Shown here piece after piece: positions 1 to 7,632 of a stretch of 50,876 bases of DNA. The number at the start of each line of letters is the position of its first letter. Position 1 is the stretch's first letter. The DNA is taken from positions 1 to 50,876 of the IMG/VR virus record IMGVR_UViG_3300050821_002264; one strand, given 5' to 3'. The translations under genes were made by a program, and so were the position numbers. Source of the stretch: a virus. The notes below the pieces were generated by a model, which saw only the letters and a list, made by a program, of their open reading frames with translations, searched no databases and had not been told where the DNA came from.

Positions 1-126
1 AGGCATGTGGAGCATAGCGACATTGGCTCTGCAATCCTAGCGGCCAAGGGCTTTGTTCCCGAAGTGGGAACAGTCCATGTGCTTGATTTTGACCATGATA
101 ATGTCGAGGTTGCGCGTGTTAGCTAA
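1..126 (+). CDS. Small Cys/His protein, 3' part (5' part at right edge)
   Basis: The frame is open at base 1 and ends with TAA at 124-126. Joined to the open frame at the right edge (start TTG 50832) it would encode about 56 residues beginning with an ECAGCPRHVEH segment, so a C-x2-C plus two His could bind zinc. The frame match across the window ends is seen; that the ends are physically joined is inferred. Function unknown. Confidence 0.6.
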   Translation, partial: RHVEHSDIGSAILAAKGFVPEVGTVHVLDFDHDNVEVARVS

Positions 127-205
127 TCTGGACGTTATCTTGCTTGGTGCAGCGTCGCTCTACGTTCTCTACGTCGCATTCGAGCCACGGAGGCCAAAGT
201 GGTAA
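116..205 (+). CDS. 29-residue single-pass membrane protein
   Basis: A GTG start at 116 overlaps the end of the previous gene, and the TAA stop overlaps the next ATG as TAATG, the junction style used throughout this operon. The product is about 20 hydrophobic residues (VILLGAASLYVLYVAF) followed by a basic tail EPRRPKW, so one helix with the tail inside is likely. It is too short for most gene finders; the paired overlaps are the main evidence that it is translated. Confidence 0.5.
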   Translation: MLANLDVILLGAASLYVLYVAFEPRRPKW

Positions 206-441
206 TGTTTGAGCCAGACCCGGAATTGGACTTTTGCTCGCGGTGTCATGAGCATGCAGAATTTGTCCATGACACGGACACGGGAGAGCTTTTGTCCACA
301 TGCTGCTCAGCAAAGCCGGAAGTCGTAGACGTTGACCCGTGGAATGATTTTGACCAAGAGATTGAAGCGATTGGGCTCGATGATCCTGACGGCCCGTTCT
401 TGGCGGGTGATGCGAACCTTGCAGAAGGGGAGGAATGGTAA
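205..441 (+). CDS. Acidic zinc-ribbon-like protein
   Basis: 78 residues, unknown family. An early CSRCHEH motif and a later STCC give a four-Cys, zinc-ribbon-like N-terminal half; the C-terminal half is strongly acidic (Asp/Glu-rich). ATG 205 is preferred over the upstream in-frame GTG 199 because it overlaps the preceding stop and has GGAGG at 189-193. The next gene overlaps it as TAATG, so translation is probably coupled. Confidence 0.75.
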   Translation: MFEPDPELDFCSRCHEHAEFVHDTDTGELLSTCCSAKPEVVDVDPWNDFDQEIEAIGLDDPDGPFLAGDANLAEGEEW

Positions 442-674
442 TGCCAGTAGTCAAAGTGCGCGAGTATAGTGACTATGCGCAATGTCCTTGTGGCTGCACA
501 CAGCCAAACTTGCGTGTCTATGTATTCGGGAACGGGAACGTTTCGTTCTTGGTGTCCAATGCAGCCAAAGGCCGCGCAGTCGTGCTGACGCCTGAGCAAG
601 TGCAGAACTTGCGGGAGTATCTTACGGCACCAGAGAGTCCGCGACCGTTGTACAAGGGATGGAGAGACGTATGA
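441..674 (+). CDS. Small CPCGC protein
   Basis: 77 residues, no recognised family. A CPCGC motif lies near residue 15, followed by a beta-rich middle and an LTPEQVQNLREYL helix. ATG 441 is chosen over in-frame ATG 435 because GGGGAGG at 427-433 then has normal spacing (7 bases) and the stop/start overlap TAATG is kept. Confidence 0.75.
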   Translation: MPVVKVREYSDYAQCPCGCTQPNLRVYVFGNGNVSFLVSNAAKGRAVVLTPEQVQNLREYLTAPESPRPLYKGWRDV

Positions 675-1096
675 CCCACGAAATCAGTCGCGCGACAAGC
701 AATCGGCGTTTGCTCGCACTCGCCGCATTCCTGCGCACCGTCCCACGGAAGCGGTTTGATTATGGACGTTGGGTCGGGAGTGACTGGAAAGGCGCGCAGG
801 ATTTGTCGTGTGGGACCACGGCGTGTGCCTTGGGCTGGGCGGCAACGATGCCGCAGTTTCGACGGTTGGGGTTGATCTTGAGGGATGGTGAAAAGTTCGG
901 GGATGGGTTTTACGTCGGCCTGAAAAGCGACCCTCAAGCGTATTCAGGCGAGGCGGCAATGCAAGTGTTTGGTCTCGACGACGTGGAAGTTGACAAGATA
1001 TTCTTTCCGCGAGACGTGATCGAAGAAACAGCGACTCCAAAGCAAGTCGCAAAGAAGATTGAGCGGTATGTCAAGAATCGGGGTAATGACGAATGA
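671..1096 (+). CDS. Conserved phage protein with CGTTACALGW motif
   Basis: 141 residues. It carries an LSCGTTACALGWAATMP segment near the middle, a motif I associate with a widespread but uncharacterised family of phage and actinobacterial proteins. Start ATG 671 overlaps the upstream stop as ATGA and has GGAGAG five bases upstream; the earlier ATG 659 would leave no good ribosome site. The C-terminal helix is basic (KQVAKKIERYVKNR). Biochemical role unknown. Confidence 0.75.
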   Translation: MTHEISRATSNRRLLALAAFLRTVPRKRFDYGRWVGSDWKGAQDLSCGTTACALGWAATMPQFRRLGLILRDGEKFGDGFYVGLKSDPQAYSGEAAMQVFGLDDVEVDKIFFPRDVIEETATPKQVAKKIERYVKNRGNDE

Positions 1097-1446
1097 AGAT
1101 CGCAGTCAAGGCTCTTAAGCAATTGCTGACGGATCGCATTGCCGAGGAAACGAAGCGGATAGAAAAGGACAAAGCGCAGACCATTCGCGAGCGGACGAAG
1201 GAATTACAAGAGCGTATTCGGAAAGCGAAAGGCTGGATCGACAAAGCGGAACTGCGGCTTGCTAGTGGGGATGTGCTGGAGCGATTGAGCGGTCCGAGCT
1301 TGGACTTCTACGCGGAGCACGTGTCACAGGGTGAGTTAGGGACGGCAAAGCGCGCGTTGAAGGTATTGGAGCTAGTTTCCCAAGCAGAGATTACCGTAGC
1401 CGAGGCGTCAAAGATCGTTGGTGAAGCCCTGACGGACTTCGTGTGA
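1093..1446 (+). CDS. Coiled-coil protein
   Basis: 117 residues, almost entirely charged and helical: the first 60 residues are heptad-like (TKRIEKDKAQTIRERTKELQ), then a Leu/Ala-rich helical tail. No enzymatic motif. It overlaps both neighbours by 4 bases (ATGA at the front, GTGA at the back), so it is translated as part of this operon. Function unknown. Confidence 0.7.
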   Translation: MKIAVKALKQLLTDRIAEETKRIEKDKAQTIRERTKELQERIRKAKGWIDKAELRLASGDVLERLSGPSLDFYAEHVSQGELGTAKRALKVLELVSQAEITVAEASKIVGEALTDFV

Positions 1447-1943
1447 GTCGGGTGCTATGGCTAGTGGTGACGGTGCTAATCACATCGTCACCACGGTCTG
1501 TGGTCTTGTGGCCAGACTATGAAATCTTGAGCCACGAAGCCGCAGTGACGTTTGTGCCCTTAGCGCCGGTATTGGGCATCGCGTGGGTAGAATCGAGAGA
1601 GGACACGAACCCAACGCTACGGGCACATTACTGCTGGCATAGCGGATTGCATAGTCCAGATTGCGAAGTCGGTCGGTTTCAGATCAAGCCGAGCACAGCC
1701 AAAGCGAACTGTCCGGGTTTAAACATCTTTACCACTATTGGCAATCATACGTGTTTCTTTCATATGTTCCGAGCGAACTATGAACGGTATGGCATTGACC
1801 GAGCGGTGAAGATGCATCATAGTAGTCCAGTGCCGAGTGAGAACGAGCTATACTTGGCCAAGGTCAAGTCCGTCGTGACGGCGATTGGGATGAATCAGAT
1901 ACCGATTTTGACAACGTGTCGGCATAGTGGGGAGGAAATGTAA
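1443..1943 (+). CDS. Exported lytic-transglycosylase-like protein
   Basis: 166 residues with a hydrophobic N-terminus (about residues 4-23) that looks like a signal or membrane anchor. Residues 42-120 resemble the SLT/goose-lysozyme fold: GIAWVESRED contains the expected catalytic Glu (E50), followed by GRFQIKPSTAKANCP and IGNHTCFFHMFRANYERYG, the usual order of the family core. GTG start overlaps the previous stop as GTGA. Its place in the early operon rather than the lysis cassette suggests a role in DNA entry, local wall remodelling or exclusion; this is inference. Confidence 0.65.
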   Translation: MSRVLWLVVTVLITSSPRSVVLWPDYEILSHEAAVTFVPLAPVLGIAWVESREDTNPTLRAHYCWHSGLHSPDCEVGRFQIKPSTAKANCPGLNIFTTIGNHTCFFHMFRANYERYGIDRAVKMHHSSPVPSENELYLAKVKSVVTAIGMNQIPILTTCRHSGEEM

Positions 1944-2083
1944 TGCGAAGCAGACTGGGAGCACTGCGTTATGCTCGATTGCTCTGGGCACGAGGACGCA
2001 AAGGCCGAGCGCATAGAGTCCTTGCGCGGAAGTATAGTATGTCATTCACAGCGGAAATGCTGGAGGAATTGTTGACGCTATGA
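1943..2083 (+). CDS. 46-residue basic protein
   Basis: TAATG overlap with the gene before and ATGA overlap with the gene after, and GGAGG at 1930-1934, support translation. The first 30 residues are very Arg-rich (RSRLGALRYARLLWARGRK), the last 15 acidic and helical. Possibly nucleic-acid binding. No family recognised. Confidence 0.6.
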   Translation: MRSRLGALRYARLLWARGRKGRAHRVLARKYSMSFTAEMLEELLTL

Positions 2084-2325
2084 TAACCGAGTTCCTGTTG
2101 GCTATTGCGGTCACGATGCCCAGTGACACCACGAAGCATCATAGCGTGTTGCACAATGTCCTTCATGACATTGTGGCCATCGCGCCATTGGCGCTGAGCG
2201 CTACAGCACTATACATTGTCATCAAGGACCGACCAAAGCAATTGGTTTGTACGCAAACGTTAACGGTCGTGCCGCCAGTGGTGGGACAGCCCTATGGCGC
2301 GCAGGCGATTGCGACGTGTCAATGA
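2080..2325 (+). CDS. Small membrane protein
   Basis: 81 residues. A hydrophobic N-terminus (MITEFLLAIAVTM) and a second segment (IVAIAPLALSATALYIVIK, residues 31-49) predict one or two membrane helices, with a short polar tail. ATGA overlap upstream and an overlapping ATG downstream place it firmly in the operon. Unknown role; closeness to the transglycosylase-like gene hints at an envelope function. Confidence 0.65.
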   Translation: MITEFLLAIAVTMPSDTTKHHSVLHNVLHDIVAIAPLALSATALYIVIKDRPKQLVCTQTLTVVPPVVGQPYGAQAIATCQ

Positions 2326-2468
2326 AGCGTACGCATGTCATTCCGGTAATTGTCTGTCAGCATGTGATGCGAGAATGTAAGGGCACGAATCTACGGGAAT
2401 GTACCATTTGCTACGAACTAGAGGAGACCTATGCGTCCGATAGAAGCCCCAAAGCTGACGAAGGCTGA
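2322..2468 (+). CDS. 48-residue Cys/His protein
   Basis: ATG 2322 overlaps the previous stop. The product has C-x2-H, a later C, then C-x2-C (VCQHVMRECK, RECTICYELEE), a plausible single zinc knuckle. It overlaps the next gene's first 38 bases in another frame. No family recognised. Confidence 0.6.
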   Translation: MKRTHVIPVIVCQHVMRECKGTNLRECTICYELEETYASDRSPKADEG

Positions 2469-2844
2469 GCCCAAGAGCGAAACGCCGAATAGGCATCGTA
2501 AGGTGCCAGGGATGTTTAAACGCTTGAGACGGCAGACCATACTGGATCGGGTATGTCGTCTAGGAGAAATGTCTGACGTTGCGGTCATCAAGACAGCAAG
2601 ACGAGAGGACTTGGTCCGCAATCTGGCGTTTGTGATTCATCAGCAAAAGCTCTTTGGGGCATTGGATCGTCTTGGTCAGCTACGTCGTGAGCCTGCTCTT
2701 GATCGGAAAACGGATCAATGTGTGCAGCGGAAAGGAATTCGGTTGACGGTGCAGTGTAATCCGTGGCAATTGACCGTACCGCCAAAGGTTGAACAAGCGA
2801 GATTGGCCAGTGCGGAACGGGCGACGAGGGGAGAGAAGCGATGA
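2431..2844 (+). CDS. Basic protein of unknown function
   Basis: 137 residues, rich in Arg/Lys (FKRLRRQTILDRVCRLGE), without recognisable motifs. GAGGAG upstream of ATG 2431 gives a good ribosome site. It ends with an ATGA overlap onto the GC-rich block that begins at 2841. Confidence 0.65.
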   Translation: MRPIEAPKLTKAEPKSETPNRHRKVPGMFKRLRRQTILDRVCRLGEMSDVAVIKTARREDLVRNLAFVIHQQKLFGALDRLGQLRREPALDRKTDQCVQRKGIRLTVQCNPWQLTVPPKVEQARLASAERATRGEKR

Positions 2845-3206
2845 TAGAGAATATGACTGAGGATCGGCTGCGGGCCCCGCTCTCGCCTTCCGCTGAGGCC
2901 ATTGTGGCGGTCGTACTGCACAAGTTTGGGCCGGTTTTTCCGACGGAGAGACCGAAGGAGTTCGCCAAGGCGTGTGAGCAAGTAGCGGAGGCCGTACAGG
3001 CGTACCTCAACGCGGACCCACGGCTGCGGGCCCTCGTCGCCGCACTGCGGCCGTTCGCGGCAGAGGTCGAGAAGCTCGACAGCAGGTGGGAAGGCGACTG
3101 CCCGGACGACCTCAGGTTGGACGAGGAAGGCGACAGCGAGTTGACCGTTGGCGACCTACGTCGGGCCCGAGCGGCGCTCGCCGCGCTGGAAATGGGGGAC
3201 AAGTGA
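2841..3206 (+). CDS. Helical protein opening the GC-rich block
   Basis: 121 residues, helical and Ala/Leu/Arg-rich, no known domain. Codon choice changes sharply here to G/C at third positions (for example runs of ctg, gcc, cgg), unlike the genes on either side, and stays so to about 4500. This suggests the block came from a source of higher GC. ATGA and GTGA overlaps tie it to its neighbours. Confidence 0.65.
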   Translation: MIENMTEDRLRAPLSPSAEAIVAVVLHKFGPVFPTERPKEFAKACEQVAEAVQAYLNADPRLRALVAALRPFAAEVEKLDSRWEGDCPDDLRLDEEGDSELTVGDLRRARAALAALEMGDK

Positions 3207-3436
3207 TAAAGCGATACTGTGATGGCTGTGGCGAAGAACTGACGCCAGCGTTTCTCGGCCCACGAAACATCAACAACCGGTTCGCCACAGACCCGACCGT
3301 TAAAGCAAGCGGCTTAATGCTTGAGGTCATCACCGGCAAAGACGGCACGTGGAATAGCGGCGATTGGTGCCGCCTCTGTATTGCAGCGGGACTGGCCAAA
3401 CTCATCGGGTTCCCTGGGCCGTCCACCCATGAGTGA
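3203..3436 (+). CDS. Small treble-clef/zinc-ribbon-like protein
   Basis: 77 residues with CDGCGEEL near the start and WCRLCIAAG near residue 60, two C-x2-C knuckles as in treble-clef or ribbon zinc folds. GTG 3203 overlaps the preceding stop as GTGA, with GGGGGAC just upstream. Function unknown. Confidence 0.65.
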   Translation: MIKRYCDGCGEELTPAFLGPRNINNRFATDPTVKASGLMLEVITGKDGTWNSGDWCRLCIAAGLAKLIGFPGPSTHE

Positions 3437-3623
3437 TCTCCCGCGATCACTGAGGCCGCCCATGAGTGATCTCCGCCCCCAAAGGACTGCCAGCGACAAC
3501 CAAATTGCGGCGGCTCGATTGGCGTGGCCCGTCGAGTTGTCGCCACCTAGCGATGATGAATTGCGCTCTATTATCGAGGCCGTCCTTGCGGTGCCCTATC
3601 CCGATGGTTACTCAGATGAGTGA
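3429..3623 (+). CDS. Small protein with doubled MSDL leader
   Basis: 64 residues if started at 3429. Two in-frame ATGs (3429 and 3462) each begin MSDL, and the DNA around them is a near-direct repeat (ccATGAGTGATCTCC), so the first 11 codons may be a duplicated translation start. The rest is acidic and helical (DDELRSIIEAVLAVPYP). Function unknown; part of the GC-rich block. Confidence 0.55.
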   Translation: MSDLPRSLRPPMSDLRPQRTASDNQIAAARLAWPVELSPPSDDELRSIIEAVLAVPYPDGYSDE

Positions 3624-3795
3624 TCTCCGCCCCGAGCGCGATGCGAGACATCCACCGTACTCACGCAGTCCCGTACGCGGTGAGTGGCACGCTTGGAAGC
3701 AGCCGCAGTTGTGCCAGTTCTTCACCGAGATCGCTTTCATCTGGGCGCTAGAATCTCGGTATCCGACTAAGCCGATAGAGGTGTTCGATGCCTGA
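3616..3795 (+). CDS. Small protein with MSDLRPE leader
   Basis: 59 residues; N-terminus MSDLRPERD repeats the leader of the neighbouring genes. The body has WHAWKQPQLCQFFTEIAFIWALE, a Trp/Phe-rich helical stretch. ATG 3616 overlaps the preceding stop by 8 bases. No family recognised. Confidence 0.55.
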   Translation: MSDLRPERDARHPPYSRSPVRGEWHAWKQPQLCQFFTEIAFIWALESRYPTKPIEVFDA

Positions 3796-4501
3796 GCCGC
3801 GTGATCTCCGCCCCGAGCCGAGCGCCGCCGCGATTGACGAACTTGCGTGGTGGTTCTGTGCCGCCGAGCCTCAACGGATTGCTGAGTTTCGACCGCGTGC
3901 TGAAGTGCTCCTGAGAGCCGCCTACGCCGCCGACGAAGGGTTCGCCGCCCTGCGGGAACGCGTCGAGTGCTTGGAACAGGAAAAGAGCGAGGCGTTAGTT
4001 CTGGCCTCCCAACGCCTGCGATTCATCGAGGAGTGCGACGAAACCGGAGATTTATTGGCTGCCGAAAATGAGCGCCTCAACGACACCATTTCTCCACTCA
4101 ACGCGAAGCGGAATATTCTACAAGAAGAACTCGACGCTGAGGCGAGGACGCACATTCATACCAAGGCACGGCGGGACGCGGCCGAGCGCCGGGTGGCCGA
4201 GCTAGAGCGGGAGAATGGCCTGAAGATTAGCGCGCATTGTCATCCTGACCACGGCTATCATCGCCAATGCCAGCAACTCGGCCTTGACTGCGACTGTCGC
4301 TGCCATCGGGAAATCCTTGCGACGAAATTAGCGGCCGCCGAGCGGCAGCGCGAGACGCTGAGAGAGTTGCAATTCACGGTCGAGTTGTTCGTGGCCTGGG
4401 CGAACCGCCAGACGCGGCTCGACCGAGACGTGGTTCGCGGCTACGTGGGCGAGATGCAGAGGCGTTTGGCCGCGCTGGCGGGGCGAGCGGAGGGGACGTA
4501 G
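3788..4501 (+). CDS. Coiled-coil protein with Cys/His cluster
   Basis: 237 residues. Residues 1-10 (MPEPRDLRPE) again carry the shared leader. Residues 55-140 form a long predicted coiled coil, interrupted by an unusual cluster near residue 150 (AHCHPDHGYHRQC then CDCRCH), which has enough Cys/His for two metal sites, and then helix resumes. Last gene of the GC-rich block; codon use returns to the phage norm downstream. Function unknown. Confidence 0.65.
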   Translation: MPEPRDLRPEPSAAAIDELAWWFCAAEPQRIAEFRPRAEVLLRAAYAADEGFAALRERVECLEQEKSEALVLASQRLRFIEECDETGDLLAAENERLNDTISPLNAKRNILQEELDAEARTHIHTKARRDAAERRVAELERENGLKISAHCHPDHGYHRQCQQLGLDCDCRCHREILATKLAAAERQRETLRELQFTVELFVAWANRQTRLDRDVVRGYVGEMQRRLAALAGRAEGT

Positions 4502-4504
4502 TAA

Positions 4505-4624
4505 ATGAGCCCAGAGATACAAGCATGGTTGATTCTTACTGGGCTGTTTGGGCTATCTATTGGCTTGGTCGGATTCTTCATGGCGCTGAGAGACGCTATT
4601 GACAAGTGGAGTATGAGGAAGTAG
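4505..4624 (+). CDS. 39-residue single-pass membrane protein
   Basis: ATG 4505 with GGAGGGG upstream in the end of the previous gene. The product has one clear membrane helix (WLILTGLFGLSIGLVGFFMAL) and a short basic tail. Function unknown. Confidence 0.55.
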   Translation: MSPEIQAWLILTGLFGLSIGLVGFFMALRDAIDKWSMRK

Positions 4625-4627
4625 ATT
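4599..4627 (+). promoter_or_regulatory. Possible sigma-70 promoter
   Basis: TTGACA at 4599-4604, a 17-base spacer, and TAGATT at 4622-4627. The -10 is weaker than the other promoters here. It would feed the membrane protein at 4652 and the Cas4-like nuclease operon. Confidence 0.4.
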
Positions 4628-4651
4628 ACGAATGGGGAGGTACTGTACATA

Positions 4652-4822
4652 ATGACTATATGTAGTATAGTCCTTTTGGTCTATTTGGCTATTGGGTCAA
4701 TGTTCAGCTTCTGGGCATTGAACACATTTGGCCAACGGGCGAATTGGTTGGAAGTCATTGCGGATTTGGCGCTCTGGCCAATCGCCCTAGCGTACATGCT
4801 ATTCTACTACTGGAAATCATGA
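4652..4822 (+). CDS. 56-residue membrane protein
   Basis: ATG 4652 with GGGGAGG at 4634-4640; the stop overlaps the nuclease start as ATGA, which supports it. Two hydrophobic segments (IVLLVYLAIGSMFSFWAL and LWPIALAYMLFYYW) suggest a helical hairpin in the membrane. Function unknown. Confidence 0.6.
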   Translation: MTICSIVLLVYLAIGSMFSFWALNTFGQRANWLEVIADLALWPIALAYMLFYYWKS

Positions 4823-5751
4823 GCCATCTTCAGCTACCCGTCGTCATCACACCAACGCGTGCAGAACTAGGCGCGCGGTGTCATCGAAGACATTTCCTCA
4901 GTGACGTATTGGGGAAAGCACTCTACCGCAGTCCAAGCCTAGAGTTCGGCTCTGTGATTCACGCTGGAGCCGCACAGCATTGGCTGGGTCGAGACTGGCG
5001 GTCAGTAGTTCAGGACGAATGGACCAAACGCTTCGACATGGGCGATCAGCGTCCGAGTCAGGATAACGTCAGTCTGCCAATGGCCATGGCGATGATGGAG
5101 CATTATGTTGAGAACGCGAAGCTCGCTGGGCCATTTCAGGATCAAGGCGAATGGAAGCGGGTCGATGTAGAACAGCGGTTTGAACTACCGCTCAAGGATG
5201 TCAAGCTCTCGTTTCAATGTGACCGGATGGTGTATAACGCAGCGGAGAATTGGCTCGTCATTGTCGATACCAAGACCGCTGGGCGTTTAGACATCAAATG
5301 GGACCGGACGTGGGAAACGTCGTTGCAAATGAAGCTGTATAAGGCAGGAGCCAAGGCAGTCTTTGACACTGGTGGCCGAGTCAGCGTGGTCGTGGAGGGC
5401 TTGCTGAAGAAAGTCCCGTCGTCTATTCGGTATTATGAATGTCCAGATTGGTCTGATTCGCTGGTGGCGGAAGCCATGTTCAACGCGTATACAATCGCTG
5501 GCGTTGACCGGGATTTGATTACCGTCACGTCTGACCGGGTAAGCAATATCATGCAACCGGGACAGTATACGCCTGTGCCGAATGTCCAGAAGGCGACGGA
5601 GTTTGCGTTGAGAATGACGCCAGTGAATTATATGGACTGTTACAGCTATGGCATCGAGTGTCCGTTTAGACGCTTGTGTACCAGTCCGGTTGAGGATCGA
5701 ATGGCGATCTTGGCTGGCGAATACTTTGACATCACAGAGGAGAGTTACTAA
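4819..5751 (+). CDS. PD-(D/E)XK nuclease, RecB/Cas4-like
   Basis: 310 residues. Motifs follow the RecB/AddB/Cas4 order: TPTRAELGARCHRRHFLSD (N-terminal Cys and Arg), GSVIHAGAAQHW, then the catalytic core QCDRMVYN plus VIVDTKTAGRLD (D and D-x-K), and QMKLYKAGAKAVF, the usual Q-x3-Y helix. A C-terminal YGIECPFRRLC with the early Cys may form a 4Fe-4S cluster, as in Cas4. Expected activity: 5' or 3' exonuclease in recombination/replication, fitting its place before a Sak4-like ATPase. Start 4819 (ATGA overlap) is preferred to the longer frame at 4744. Confidence 0.85.
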   Translation: MSHLQLPVVITPTRAELGARCHRRHFLSDVLGKALYRSPSLEFGSVIHAGAAQHWLGRDWRSVVQDEWTKRFDMGDQRPSQDNVSLPMAMAMMEHYVENAKLAGPFQDQGEWKRVDVEQRFELPLKDVKLSFQCDRMVYNAAENWLVIVDTKTAGRLDIKWDRTWETSLQMKLYKAGAKAVFDTGGRVSVVVEGLLKKVPSSIRYYECPDWSDSLVAEAMFNAYTIAGVDRDLITVTSDRVSNIMQPGQYTPVPNVQKATEFALRMTPVNYMDCYSYGIECPFRRLCTSPVEDRMAILAGEYFDITEESY

Positions 5752-6275
5752 TGGGAATCTTCGAACGCTTGTTCAGCAATGACCATGATCGGTTGAAGTC
5801 GATTGTGGATCAACTAAGTGACGAAGTCGCACACCGCGTCGAGACCAAGCTGACCGACGAGTTTGTGGCGCTTGCGGAAGTCGAGCAGGCGACAGAGAAA
5901 GTGGTGAAGCTGACGGGCGAGATTGCGCAGTTGAAGGAGCAGAAGGCGTCAATTGAGGAAGGGTTTGCTCGTCGGGAACGTGAGGGGGAGCATAAGATCG
6001 GTCTGCTGAGACAAGAGATCGAAGCCGAGAAGGCGCAGAGTGAGAAGGACTTTGCCTTGCGCGTCAAGGAAGCCAAGCTCGAAGCACGCGAGGAAGGCTT
6101 GCAGCAGCGTCAACAAGCGTTCACGGAACGTATGGACTTCATGACCAAGCGGTTTGAAGGGGAAGTGGGCTATCTGAAGGAATTGCTGGAAGCCATGAGC
6201 GCACGGTTGCCGGATGCGTCGATTATTGCGGTGGGAGGAGTGAAGCCTCCATATGACGCAACCGTGGCCAGGTAG
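5751..6275 (+). CDS. Coiled-coil protein
   Basis: 174 residues; residues 15-145 are a long charged coiled coil (IEAEKAQSEKDFALRVKEAK), with a short Pro/Gly-rich tail. TAATG overlap with the nuclease gene suggests coupled synthesis and possibly a shared complex. Resembles SbcC-like or scaffold-type helical proteins only in composition. Function unknown. Confidence 0.7.
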   Translation: MGIFERLFSNDHDRLKSIVDQLSDEVAHRVETKLTDEFVALAEVEQATEKVVKLTGEIAQLKEQKASIEEGFARREREGEHKIGLLRQEIEAEKAQSEKDFALRVKEAKLEAREEGLQQRQQAFTERMDFMTKRFEGEVGYLKELLEAMSARLPDASIIAVGGVKPPYDATVAR

Positions 6276-6780
6276 CTTGGGCGGCTTGCTAGGCTTTGGG
6301 AGCATGCTTCAAGGAATACCCTTGTCGGCTGACGCGCTCATGCAGCAAGGAATACAAATGCAGCAATCAGACCTTTGGCAAGCGCAGACTGAGGCGATGA
6401 AGAAAGCGTGGTTAACGACGCGAGAAGCGGTCTTTGGGAAGCCACTTATCGAAGACTATGGAAACTTTAAGGTCGTCATGCCACCAGACCCGTTTGAGAA
6501 GCGACCGCATGCGAAGTGGCTACATGAGCGGTTAGAGACCACGTTGACGCATGGACGAGAGTGGTTGACGAGTGGTCGGACAGTAGCACCAAAGGAGTTT
6601 GTGCGCACGATTGCGACAGTGCCCATATCGGCGGAAATGAAAGCCAAAGTTGGTACGGGCATTCCGACCAAGCGCTTGTTGAATGGTGATTTGGTATATG
6701 TGTATCCTGAAGATCATCATGTGCAACCAGAAGTCCTTGACAAGTGGACAGCAAAGAATCACGAATGGGGAGGCATGTAG
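6253..6780 (+). CDS. Hypothetical recombination-operon protein
   Basis: 175 residues, no recognised domain. A Gly/Leu-rich N-terminus (GSLGGLLGFGSMLQG), a helical middle, and a C-terminal region with PTKRLLNGDLVYVYPEDHHV. It overlaps the coiled-coil gene by 23 bases and the ATPase gene by one base (TAGTG), so it likely works with them. Confidence 0.65.
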   Translation: MTQPWPGSLGGLLGFGSMLQGIPLSADALMQQGIQMQQSDLWQAQTEAMKKAWLTTREAVFGKPLIEDYGNFKVVMPPDPFEKRPHAKWLHERLETTLTHGREWLTSGRTVAPKEFVRTIATVPISAEMKAKVGTGIPTKRLLNGDLVYVYPEDHHVQPEVLDKWTAKNHEWGGM

Positions 6781-7607
6781 TGCCAAATCTTGTACAGTCC
6801 ATCTTGCTGACGGGAGCCTCTGGCACCGGCAAGTCCACACTGATCCGTGGAGCGTTAGAACACTACGGCTCTGGGCTCGTGCTCTTGGCCCCAGGCAAAG
6901 ACGAGATTGATAGCTATGTTGGGTTGGAGGAACCGAAGTATTGCTTTGGTGCATTTGACGATCTAGACTTCAATCCGCAAGCAAAGGAATGGACGGCCAA
7001 TGGACACTTGGACGCAGTCAAGTGGCTCCAGCAACGTCGAAAGGAACTAGAGAGTGACCTGGCGGCTGGTCGTGAACTTCGGTATCGTGTCTTGGGCGTT
7101 GATACGATTAGCGCATTGGCGAGGTTGGCGTATAACGCCACGCTAGCGCATTTCAAGCGGGATACGCCACCACCGGCCCAGAGTCCAGACGGAGCAGCGT
7201 TTTACGGGCATTTGCGAATCACGCTAGAGCAGAGCGCTCGTGGCATGAGAGCATTACGTGGTCTCGGGCTCCATTGGCTCGTAGCCGCGCACCCGACAGA
7301 AGCAGAAGCGACACCAATGCAGCAGACGGCAGGCGCACCGTCGTCGTCAAAGATCATGCCAGATATTCCTGGTGGCTTCAAGAACCAGTTACCGTCATTT
7401 TTTACGACAGTACTGGATGTCAATATCGGAACGGACAAGAAGCATTATGTCCGTTGGGAAGGTGATCCGAAGCGCGTGACGAAAAGTCGGCTAGGTCCGT
7501 TAAGTGCTACGGGGAAGATTGAATTGCCCATTGGTGCGAAAGCAGCATGGGAAGTGGTCGGTACGGCGATTGAGAAAGCCATGGCCAAGTTAGTCAGTGG
7601 TGCTTGA
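6780..7607 (+). CDS. Sak4-like RecA-fold ATPase
   Basis: 275 residues. Walker A GASGTGKSTL near residue 14 and Walker B-like VLGVDTIS near residue 105, with a short RecA-type core, match the Sak4 type of phage single-strand annealing/strand-exchange ATPase. GTG 6780 has GGGGAGG just upstream and overlaps the previous stop (TAGTG); the ATG at 6744 would lack this. Expected partner: the acidic ssDNA-binding-like protein encoded next and the Cas4-like nuclease before. Confidence 0.8.
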   Translation: MPNLVQSILLTGASGTGKSTLIRGALEHYGSGLVLLAPGKDEIDSYVGLEEPKYCFGAFDDLDFNPQAKEWTANGHLDAVKWLQQRRKELESDLAAGRELRYRVLGVDTISALARLAYNATLAHFKRDTPPPAQSPDGAAFYGHLRITLEQSARGMRALRGLGLHWLVAAHPTEAEATPMQQTAGAPSSSKIMPDIPGGFKNQLPSFFTTVLDVNIGTDKKHYVRWEGDPKRVTKSRLGPLSATGKIELPIGAKAAWEVVGTAIEKAMAKLVSGA

Positions 7608-7632
7608 CATATAGTACATAATGTACTATACT
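7604..7632 (+). promoter_or_regulatory. Strong sigma-70 promoter with palindromic operator
   Basis: TTGACA 7604-7609, 17-base spacer, TATACT 7627-7632. A perfect inverted repeat with 10-base arms (TATAGTACAT / ATGTACTATA) and one central base covers 7610-7630, filling the spacer and most of the -10, a classic place for a repressor. Transcript start near 7639, ahead of the ssDNA-binding-like gene and polymerase. Confidence 0.85.
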
